Source: an uncultured Aurantimonas sp. (GTDB lineage Bacteria > Pseudomonadota > Alphaproteobacteria > Rhizobiales > Rhizobiaceae). From it: a stretch of 64,000 nucleotides of DNA. The position numbers and the translations under genes were made by a program. The stretch is from assembly GCA_947488615.1 (NCBI GenBank), contig CANKZU010000005.1, positions 62,001 through 126,000 of the forward strand. Direction: 5' to 3'. The notes beneath the pieces were generated by a model. The model made no database searches, was not told where the DNA came from, and saw only the letters and a program-made list of their open reading frames with translations. Of this stretch, positions 56,469-64,000 are shown piece by piece (the first letter of the stretch is position 1; every line of letters starts with the position of its first letter).

Positions 56469-57482
56469 TCAGCCCTCCATCACCTGCTTGAGGGCGCCGC
56501 CGACCCGCGCCGGACCGGGGAAATAGTCCCACTCCTGGGCGTGCGGATAGGGCGTATCCCAACCGGCAACGCGCAGAATAGGGGCCTCGAGGTGATAAAA
56601 GCACGCCTCCTCGACCAGGGCGCAAAGTTCGGCGCCGAAGCCCGAGGTCATCGTCGCCTCGTGGACGACGACGCAGCGGCCGGTCTTTTTCACCGACGCC
56701 TCGATCAATTCCAGGTCGAGCGGCACGAGGGTCCTGAGATCGATAATCTCGGCGTCCACCTCCGTCATCCGCGCCGCTTCTTCCGCGACATGCACCATGG
56801 TGCCGTAGGCGAGAACCGTGACGGCGGCGCCCTCGCGCCTGACGACCCCCTGGCCGAGCGGCACGACGTAGCGGCCCTCCGGAACCTCGCCGAGCGGGTG
56901 CTTCGACCAGGGCGTGATCGGCTTGTCGTGATGGCCGTCGAAGGGTCCGTTGTAGAGCCGCTTGGGCTCTAGGAAGATCACCGGATCGTTGTCCTCGATC
57001 GCCGCGATCAACAGGCCCTTGGCGTCGTAGGGATTGGAGGGAACGACGGTCTTCAGCCCGGAGACGTGGGTGAACAGGGCTTCCGGCGACTGCGAATGGG
57101 TCTGGCCGCCGAAGATGCCGCCGCCGGTCGGCATCCTGACGACGAGCGGGGCGGTGAAGTCGTTGGCTGATCGATAGCGCAGCCGCGCCGCCTCCGAGAC
57201 GATCTGGTCGTAGGCGGGATAGACGTAATCGGCGAACTGCATCTCGACGACCGGGCGAAGACCGTAGGCGGCCATGCCGATCGCCGTGCCGACGATGCCG
57301 CTTTCGTTGATCGGCGCGTCGAAGCAGCGGTTCTTGCCGAAGCGCTCCTGCAGGCCCGCCGTGCAGCGGAACACGCCGCCGAAATAGCCGACATCCTCGC
57401 CATAGACGACGACGTTGGGGTCTTCTTCCATCTTCACCGCATGGGCGTCGCGGATCGCCTCGATCATGGTCATGCGCGGCAT
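56469..57482 (-). CDS. bkdA2: Branched-chain 2-oxoacid dehydrogenase E1 beta subunit
   Basis: A 337-aa transketolase C-terminal type subunit, with VVVYGEDVGYFGGVFRCTAG, FDAPINESGIVGTAIGMAA and RMPTGGGIFGGQTHSQSPEA, characteristic of the branched-chain (BkdA2) group. With E1 alpha it decarboxylates 2-oxoisovalerate and related acids using thiamine diphosphate. It follows E1 alpha by one base and precedes E2. Confidence 0.95.
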   Translation of the reverse strand: MPRMTMIEAIRDAHAVKMEEDPNVVVYGEDVGYFGGVFRCTAGLQERFGKNRCFDAPINESGIVGTAIGMAAYGLRPVVEMQFADYVYPAYDQIVSEAARLRYRSANDFTAPLVVRMPTGGGIFGGQTHSQSPEALFTHVSGLKTVVPSNPYDAKGLLIAAIEDNDPVIFLEPKRLYNGPFDGHHDKPITPWSKHPLGEVPEGRYVVPLGQGVVRREGAAVTVLAYGTMVHVAEEAARMTEVDAEIIDLRTLVPLDLELIEASVKKTGRCVVVHEATMTSGFGAELCALVEEACFYHLEAPILRVAGWDTPYPHAQEWDYFPGPARVGGALKQVMEG

Positions 57483-57483
57483 G

Positions 57484-58975
<1,492 letters not shown>

Positions 58976-59037
58976 CGCCAGAGCCAGTAGTCCATTCGAA
59001 GGACCGGCGCCACCGGCCCCGCGCGTGACGGCGAACG

Positions 59038-59763
59038 TCAGATCGAATGCAACGCGCCGGACGCGACGACCGGCCCGGTCGGAAGACCGGTCGGCGAACC
59101 GCCCTCCGGCTCCATCGAGACCGCCAGCGCGGTCTCCGGGGCGTCCAGTTCGCCGCCCTTGAGCACGACCCGCAGCGGCCGCTCCATGGTGATAAGCCCG
59201 AGCGATCGCGGCGCGCCCCCACCCGGCGGCAGCAGCCACAATTCGGGCACACGGCCGGGTTCGGCGGCACCAGCGACCGGAATCAGGGTCGCCGTCGCAG
59301 TGTTCATGTCGATCACCACGGTAACCAGCGGCGTGCCGGTGTCGGAGGCCAGCGTCGCCGTCAGGGTTCCGTCGGCCGCGACGGGCGCGCCGATATCTTG
59401 CCCCGCGACAAAGATCAAAGCGGCGAGGCTCGCGGCGGCGAGCCCCATCGCGCCGATGCCGAGCCATTGCCAGATCGCGGAAACCCGGCGGCCCCTCGGC
59501 TCGGAACGCTCGGCCGGCCGGCGGGTGATGCGATCGAGATCGGCGGCGATTCGCGGCCACAGATCGGCCGGCGGCTCCACGGGCGGAACGGCAGCAGCCA
59601 ACGGCCCAAGGCGCTCGGCCCAGGCGTCGATCTCGGCGGCGAAAGCCGGATCTTTCGCGGCGCGGCGCTCGACCGACCGGCGCGTCGCGCCGTCCAGCAC
59701 GCCGAGCACATACTCGGCGGCCAGATCGGCGTCGTCCCGTTCCTGATCGCGCGGCGCGCTCAT
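59038..59763 (-). CDS. Anti-sigma factor, RskA/anti-sigma-K type
   Basis: A 241-aa single-pass membrane protein. The N-terminal cytosolic domain (LAAEYVLGVLDGATRRSVERR) would bind the sigma factor, one helix lies near residues 103-124, and the C-terminal extracytoplasmic RskA domain contains LTATLASDTGTPLVTVVID and PELWLLPPGGGAPRSLG. The ATG at 59763 overlaps the sigma-factor stop (ATGA); an ATG four codons earlier is possible. RskA-type proteins release sigma K after proteolysis. Confidence 0.9.
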   Translation of the reverse strand: MSAPRDQERDDADLAAEYVLGVLDGATRRSVERRAAKDPAFAAEIDAWAERLGPLAAAVPPVEPPADLWPRIAADLDRITRRPAERSEPRGRRVSAIWQWLGIGAMGLAAASLAALIFVAGQDIGAPVAADGTLTATLASDTGTPLVTVVIDMNTATATLIPVAGAAEPGRVPELWLLPPGGGAPRSLGLITMERPLRVVLKGGELDAPETALAVSMEPEGGSPTGLPTGPVVASGALHSI

Positions 59764-60326
59764 TGCGACAGGCATCCTTTCAATTTCAGCAGGCCGCGCC
59801 GGATCACGCTTTTCATCGTCCCCAGCGGCACCTCCGCCTTCCGGGCGAGTTCGTCATAGGTCAGGCCGCCGAAAAACGCCGTCGCGATCGCCGCGCGCGT
59901 GCGATCATCGAGTTCGCCCAAGCATTCGGCCAGACGGCGGCTTTCGTCGGCGCGGTCCAGCAGTTCCAGCGCATCCGGATTTGCGTCTGCGATATCCACC
60001 GCGTCGTCGACGGACTTGTCGTGGGCGCGCGGCCCGATCTGGCGCAGCCGGTCGATCGCGCGGTTGCGGGCGATCGTCGCCATCCAGGTGATCGGGCTCG
60101 CCCGACCGGGGTCGAAGCTGTCCGCCCGGTTCCATACGGTCAAATAAACGTCCTGCAACACATCCTCGGCCTCTTCGCGATTGCCTAAGATACGCAAGCA
60201 TATACCGAAAAGCTTCGCCGAGGTGCGATCATAGACCTGACGCAAAGCGGCCTTGTCGCCACCCGCGACGGCGCGCAGCCGGTCCACGAGGAAGGCCCGT
60301 CCCTCGTCCGCGCTCACTTTGGCCAT
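59760..60326 (-). CDS. sigK: ECF-family RNA polymerase sigma factor (SigK-like)
   Basis: A 188-aa ECF sigma factor. Region 2 reads LFGICLRILGNREEAEDVLQ DVYLTVWNRADSF with ITWMATIARNRAIDRLR, and region 4 reads LTYDELARKAEVPLGTMKSV IRRG. It is co-transcribed with, and overlaps, the RskA-type anti-sigma gene. SigK/RskA pairs respond to redox or envelope signals in other bacteria; the target genes here are unknown. The ATG at 60326 is the usual length; a longer start has no support. Confidence 0.94.
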   Translation of the reverse strand: MAKVSADEGRAFLVDRLRAVAGGDKAALRQVYDRTSAKLFGICLRILGNREEAEDVLQDVYLTVWNRADSFDPGRASPITWMATIARNRAIDRLRQIGPRAHDKSVDDAVDIADANPDALELLDRADESRRLAECLGELDDRTRAAIATAFFGGLTYDELARKAEVPLGTMKSVIRRGLLKLKGCLSQ

Positions 60327-60434
60327 GTCGCCCGACTGTCCGTTCGCTCGCCGATCATGGGAGACAGCGGAACAGCGTCGTGGCTGCAATGTCAACGCGC
60401 CGGGGGTGCGACATTCCGGCGAGCGGGCCGCCCC

Positions 60435-61898
60435 TCAATAGGGCGACTCGCTGACGCCCATCTCGACATAGACCGACTTCACCTGGCTGTAGTGCGCCAG
60501 CGCTGCGCGGCCGTTCTCGCGCCCAAGACCTGACCGCTTGACCCCGCCGAAGGGCATTTCCACCGGCGTCAGATTGTAGGCGTTGATCCAGCAGGTACCG
60601 GCCTGGAGCTTCGCCACCACCCGATGACCGCGCTGGATGTCCTTGGTATAGACGCCGGCGGCGAGGCCGAATTCGGTGGCGTTGGCGCGCCGGACCGCCT
60701 CGGCCTCGTCGTCGAAGTCGAGAACGCACATCACCGGGCCGAAAATCTCCTCGCCCGCGATGCGCATGGCGTCGGAAACGTCGGTGAAGACGGTCGGCTC
60801 GACGAAGCTGCCGTCGGCAAAGCCCTCGACCTTTGCAGCGTGGCCACCGCAGGCAAGCGTCGCGCCTTCCTGTGGGCCGAGTTCCAGATAGGACAGGACC
60901 TTGTCGAACTGGGCCCTGGAGACCAGCGGCCCGAGATCGGTATCCTCCTGCATCGGATCGCCGAGCCTGATCGCCCTGACGCGCTCGACCAGCTTTTCGA
61001 CGAAGGCCGGCCGCACCGAGCGCTCGACGAAGACCCGGGTACCGTTGGAGCAGATCTGGCCGGTGGAATAGAAATTGCCGAGGATCGCGCCGGACACCGC
61101 CGCGTCGAGATCGGCGTCCGCGAACACCAGGATCGGCGACTTGCCGCCGAGTTCGAGCGTCACATGCTTGGTCGTCGCGGAGGCGGCTTCCATCACCCGG
61201 GCGCCGGTCGGCACGGAGCCGGTGACCGAGACCTTGGCAATCTTCTTGTGGCTTGCAAGCGCGGCGCCGACGGCGCCCATGCCTTGCACGACGTTGAAGA
61301 CGCCGGCCGGCACGCCTGCCTCGGTCAGGATCTCGGCAAGCTTCAGGGCCGAGAGCGGCGTTACCTCAGAGGGCTTGAAGATCATCGCGTTGCCGCAGGC
61401 GAGCGCCGGCGCGGCTTTCCAGGAGGCGATCTGGATCGGATAGTTCCAGGCGCCGATGCCGGCGCAGATGCCCAGCGGCTCGCGCCGCGTATAGGCGAAG
61501 GAGCCGCCGAGATCGATGTATTCGCCGTTGATGTCGGCGGCGAGCGCGCCGAAATATTCGAGGCTGTCGGCGCCGGAGGCGGCGTCCGCCACCAGGGTCT
61601 CGGCGATCGCCTTGCCGGTGTCGAGGGTTTCCAGCTCGGACAACTCTCGGTTGCGCTCGCGCATGATCCCGGCCGCCCGACGCAGGATGCGGCCGCGCTC
61701 GGCCCCCGTCATCGCCGCCCAAACCGCCTGCCCCCGCTCGGCGCCCTCCACCGCCCGCTCGATCAGCGCGGGCGTTGCGGCATGCAGCCGGGCGATCACC
61801 TCGCCGGTCGCGGAATAGGTGCTGTCGAAGACCGCGCCGGCCGCGTCCTCGGCATAGCCGCCGTCAATGTAGTGGGAAGCGGTTGGCTGGGCGCGCAT
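60435..61898 (-). CDS. betB: Betaine-aldehyde dehydrogenase
   Basis: A 487-aa NAD-dependent aldehyde dehydrogenase. The catalytic glutamate and cysteine are in [10 protein letters not shown] and [30 protein letters not shown] lies in the coenzyme domain. [15 protein letters not shown] at the N-terminus matches rhizobial BetB, as does the length. The ATG at 61898 is preferred because AAGAGGA lies eight bases upstream; the ATG at 61916 lacks one. It oxidises betaine aldehyde to glycine betaine, another osmoprotectant besides NAGGN. betA and betI are not adjacent. Confidence 0.9.
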   Translation of the reverse strand: MRAQPTASHYIDGGYAEDAAGAVFDSTYSATGEVIARLHAATPALIERAVEGAERGQAVWAAMTGAERGRILRRAAGIMRERNRELSELETLDTGKAIAETLVADAASGADSLEYFGALAADINGEYIDLGGSFAYTRREPLGICAGIGAWNYPIQIASWKAAPALACGNAMIFKPSEVTPLSALKLAEILTEAGVPAGVFNVVQGMGAVGAALASHKKIAKVSVTGSVPTGARVMEAASATTKHVTLELGGKSPILVFADADLDAAVSGAILGNFYSTGQICSNGTRVFVERSVRPAFVEKLVERVRAIRLGDPMQEDTDLGPLVSRAQFDKVLSYLELGPQEGATLACGGHAAKVEGFADGSFVEPTVFTDVSDAMRIAGEEIFGPVMCVLDFDDEAEAVRRANATEFGLAAGVYTKDIQRGHRVVAKLQAGTCWINAYNLTPVEMPFGGVKRSGLGRENGRAALAHYSQVKSVYVEMGVSESPY

Positions 61899-62162
61899 GT
61901 GCGGTGTCCTCTTCATGGATTCGACGGCGTTCTAGCTGGCCACACCGTCTTCGGCCACTGCGGAAGGGGCCAATATTGAAAGCGTGATCGCGCCCTCTTA
62001 TCTCATGCCTCGGGCCGAGGGAGCCCGCCGCTCGCGGGCGAAAGCCTTTGGTGAAGTCCCTTTTTGATCATCCGTGACGCCATCAGCGATGACATGCGGC
62101 CGGACGGCAATTGCGAGCCCCGAACCTTCGACGCCGCATGCGAAACCGCAAAAGGTACGCAG

Positions 62163-62597
62163 ATGACCGGCATGACCACTTCCGTCAACGACTTCAAGGC
62201 CCAGGCCAAGCGCCTGAGGGCCGGCCTCGAGCAGGACGGCCATAGCCTCACCCACAGCGCCACGCTGGAACTCGTCGCCCACCAGCACGGGTTTCGCGAC
62301 TGGAACACGCTGCACGCCTCGGCCGAGCGCAGCCGGACTGTCGCCGATCTCCTCATCGGAGCGCCGGTGGAGGGACATTATCTCGGCAGGAGCTTCACCG
62401 GCGAGTTGATCGCCTTGCAACGGCTGTCGAAGAGCGGCCGCTTTCGGGCGATCATCCAGTTCGACGCGCCCGTCGATGTCGTCGCCTTCGAGAGCTTTTC
62501 GGCGTTCCGGCGACGGGTGACCGTTACAGTCAATGCCACGGGCGCGACCGTCGAGAAGACTTCCGACGGACGGCCACATCTCGAACTGGCGCTCTAA
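62163..62597 (+). CDS. Glyoxalase_8-type domain protein
   Basis: A 144-aa protein opening MTGMTTSVNDFKAQAKRLRA, then HSLTHSATLELVAHQHGFRDWNTLHA, the pattern of the N-terminal helical module annotated as Glyoxalase_8. The rest (LLIGAPVEGHYLGRSFTGEL) is a small beta-rich domain. The family is uncharacterised, and no metal-binding vicinal-oxygen-chelate fold was recognised, so the name should not imply glyoxalase activity. AAGG is seven bases before the ATG. The 264-bp gap to betB holds a perfect GCCCGC-N5-GCGGGC hairpin (62023-62039) but no gene. Confidence 0.75.
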   Translation: MTGMTTSVNDFKAQAKRLRAGLEQDGHSLTHSATLELVAHQHGFRDWNTLHASAERSRTVADLLIGAPVEGHYLGRSFTGELIALQRLSKSGRFRAIIQFDAPVDVVAFESFSAFRRRVTVTVNATGATVEKTSDGRPHLELAL

Positions 62598-62737
62598 GCG
62601 CATCTCAAGCATTGCGCCGGGCGGCCGTTCCGCCCGGCGTCGCAGCCCCGAAAACGGACCGTTCGCCGCAGCGGCGGAACCGGGGATCACCATCCGGCTT
62701 CCTTGATGGATCGAATCTTTCGCGAAGGGACATGACC

Positions 62738-63103
62738 ATGACAGCCGACCTCGCCGAACGCATCAAAGAGCGCATCAGCATCGAGCCGGCCGGCGGGCCG
62801 GTGACCGTCACCTTCCACGGCGCCGTCATCGCCTCGGCCGACAACGCGCTGGTGCTGAAGGAAACCGGTTACGACCCCGTCCACTACATTCCGAGGCACC
62901 GGGTCGAGATGGCCTTTCTCCACGAGACGGATCGCCACACGACCTGCCCGTTCAAGGGCGAGGCGCGCTACTGGTCGATCTCCGCCGAGGACACGGCCGC
63001 CGAAAACGCCGTCTGGGCCTATGACACCCCGCATGACGGCGTCAGAGAGATCGCCGGCCATGTCGCCTTCGACAAGCGCTACGTGACTATAGACGCGGGG
63101 TGA
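62738..63103 (+). CDS. DUF427 domain protein
   Basis: A 121-aa beta-barrel protein of the DUF427 family: GPVTVTFHGAVIASADNALV, YDPVHYIPRHRVEMAFL, RHTTCPFKGEARYWSI and VWAYDTPHDGV match the family's conserved stretches, including the TxCPFKG motif. Its function is unknown. AAGGGA is seven bases before the ATG at 62738; an ATG six bases upstream is too close. Its stop abuts the stop of the converging SelW-like gene. Confidence 0.9.
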   Translation: MTADLAERIKERISIEPAGGPVTVTFHGAVIASADNALVLKETGYDPVHYIPRHRVEMAFLHETDRHTTCPFKGEARYWSISAEDTAAENAVWAYDTPHDGVREIAGHVAFDKRYVTIDAG

Positions 63104-63391
63104 TCAGCGGTCGCTGTGGCCGAGGTCGCGGGCCGGATCGAGCCGGTCGCGCACCCGCTGCTTGAGGATTTTCGCCTCGGGAAACCCGCCATCGGCCTTG
63201 CGCTCCCAGATCGTCTCGCCGTCATAGCGGATCTCGAAGACACCGCCGGCGGCCGGAACCAGAGCCACTTCGCCGAGGTCGGGACCGAAGGTCGCCAGCA
63301 GCTCCTGCGCCATCCAGGCGGCGCGCAGCAGCCATTGGCATTGCGTGCAATAGGTGATGGCGATCCGCGGGGCGGCGCCTTTTTGACTCAT
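63104..63391 (-). CDS. SelT/SelW/SelH-family (Rdx) thioredoxin-like protein
   Basis: A 95-aa protein with the redox motif CTQC in IAITYCTQCQWLLRAAWMAQ and the downstream GGVFEIRYDGETIWERKADGGFPEAKILKQ typical of Rdx proteins. In selenoprotein W the second position holds selenocysteine; this one has cysteine. Function in bacteria is not established. It converges on the DUF427 gene with no intergenic bases. Confidence 0.92.
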   Translation of the reverse strand: MSQKGAAPRIAITYCTQCQWLLRAAWMAQELLATFGPDLGEVALVPAAGGVFEIRYDGETIWERKADGGFPEAKILKQRVRDRLDPARDLGHSDR

Positions 63392-63465
63392 CGCGTCGTC
63401 CTTTGCCGCAATTCTCGTTGCCCGGGACCCGATTTTAACGTCCTTTTCGCGCCGACCGGTTCTAT

Positions 63466-64000
63466 ATGTCCCTTCCGGACATTGCACGATCGGCCCCGAT
63501 GCTTCGAAAGCTTTCTCCCAGAACGGGCACGCCAAGCCGAAGCCTGAGGTCTCGCGTCGCGCGCGCGCGCGTCCGATTGCGCCGGCTCTATCACGGCCAT
63601 ACACGCACGGCGTTGCGCTTCCAGATGGCGGTGCTGATCGTCGATCTGGCCATCATCGCGCTGTTCATCGCCAGCCCGGTGCTGCGCGAGACGGAAGCGT
63701 TTCTCGTTGTCGATTTTACCGTTGCCGCGATCCTGGCGCTCGATATTGCCGGCCGCGGATTTGCCGCGCGCCACCCGCTGCGGTGGCTGCGCCAGCCCTT
63801 CGTGCTGCTCGATCTCGTCATTCTCGCGACGCTGCTGATGCCGTTCTGGCTGATCAATTTCGGCTTCCTGCGGATCATCCGCCTGTGGTCGATCTCACAG
63901 AGCGGCGTGCTGTGGCGGCCGCTGCGGCGGCGCGGCCTCCAGGAATGGGAGCCTCCGGCGCGCGCGATCGTCAATCTCATCACCTTCCTGTTTCTGGCGA
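63466..64000 (+). CDS. Ion transporter/voltage-gated-channel-like protein, N-terminal part (runs off the window)
   Basis: The first 178 codons of a membrane protein, open at the window edge. A basic N-terminus (about 45 residues rich in arginine) is followed by hydrophobic segments consistent with S1 to S4 of an ion-channel voltage-sensor domain: AVLIVDLAIIALFIASPVL, LVVDFTVAAILALDIAGRGF, FVLLDLVILATLLMPF, then LRIIRLWSI with spaced arginines. The S4-like helix and the order suggest a small potassium or other cation channel. The pore is beyond the window, so ion selectivity cannot be judged. The ATG at 63499 is an alternative start. Confidence 0.7.
   Translation, partial: MSLPDIARSAPMLRKLSPRTGTPSRSLRSRVARARVRLRRLYHGHTRTALRFQMAVLIVDLAIIALFIASPVLRETEAFLVVDFTVAAILALDIAGRGFAARHPLRWLRQPFVLLDLVILATLLMPFWLINFGFLRIIRLWSISQSGVLWRPLRRRGLQEWEPPARAIVNLITFLFLA

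Noticed and set aside
62023..62039. Perfect GCCCGC-N5-GCGGGC hairpin between betB and the Glyoxalase_8 gene
   Set aside because: No T-run on either side and it lies upstream of both divergent genes, so it is not a terminator; no regulator can be linked to it.

Overview
The window comes from a high-GC (roughly two-thirds GC by eye) alphaproteobacterial chromosome, most probably of the Hyphomicrobiales (Rhizobiales). The inference rests on gene content and arrangement: fix/cco cytochrome cbb3 genes with FixK/FNR boxes, a membrane-bound ferritin (MbfA) gene behind an Irr-type ICE-like box, an infA-maf-yacG block, a RibB with a dead GTP cyclohydrolase II half, and the NAGGN osmolyte genes. No rRNA, tRNA, CRISPR array, insertion sequence or prophage was recognised.

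Layout. 1-1.8 kb: end of a tripartite tricarboxylate transporter (tctB part, tctA). 1.8-2.4 kb: a Phd/VapC-type toxin-antitoxin pair with overlapping operator palindromes. 2.5-14.2 kb: a microoxic respiration block with ccoNOQP, ccoGHIS, a DUF2270 membrane protein, a hemerythrin-like protein coupled to hemN, and an FNR-type 4Fe-4S regulator. Two near-perfect TTGAC-N4-ATCAA boxes sit between divergent gene pairs and tie most of the block into one oxygen-responsive unit. 14.4-16.5 kb: uxuA and a KDG kinase (glucuronate/mannonate catabolism). 16.6-21.4 kb: the three-gene N-acetylglutaminylglutamine amide (NAGGN) osmoprotectant operon; betB at 60.4 kb adds glycine betaine synthesis. 21.5-25.1 kb: a small membrane protein, a hydrolase-OsmC fusion, queF and ribB. 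25.2-29.9 kb: 4-hydroxybenzoate/protocatechuate genes pcaCHGIJ-pobA. 29.9-30.5 kb: a second VapBC pair. 30.8-38.3 kb: cysG, lrp-ald, trhO, an unassigned polytopic membrane protein and a ComM/YifB ATPase.

38.3-46.5 kb is translation machinery with interruptions. pheS and pheT are separated by four extra genes, including a 53-aa BrnA-like ORF joined to its neighbours by TTGA and GTGA overlaps and a conspicuously AT-rich gene. infC (AUU start) is separated from rpmI-rplT by an opposite-strand gene of unknown function. 46.8-50 kb: an alpha/beta hydrolase, a transglutaminase-like cysteine peptidase, mbfA and a small acidic protein. 50-52.6 kb: yacG, maf, infA, murA. 52.7-53.5 kb: an autoregulated ArsR/SRPBCC pair. 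53.7-58.7 kb: a complete branched-chain 2-oxoacid dehydrogenase operon. 58.8-64 kb: an ECF sigma/anti-sigma pair with a small membrane protein, betB, a Glyoxalase_8-type protein, a DUF427 protein, a SelW-like CxxC protein and the start of an ion-channel gene.

Most of the window is orthodox chromosomal content. The parts least explained by known biology are the pheS-pheT insertion, the hemerythrin and DUF2270 genes that share the FNR-type boxes, and the sensor-like gene between infC and rpmI.
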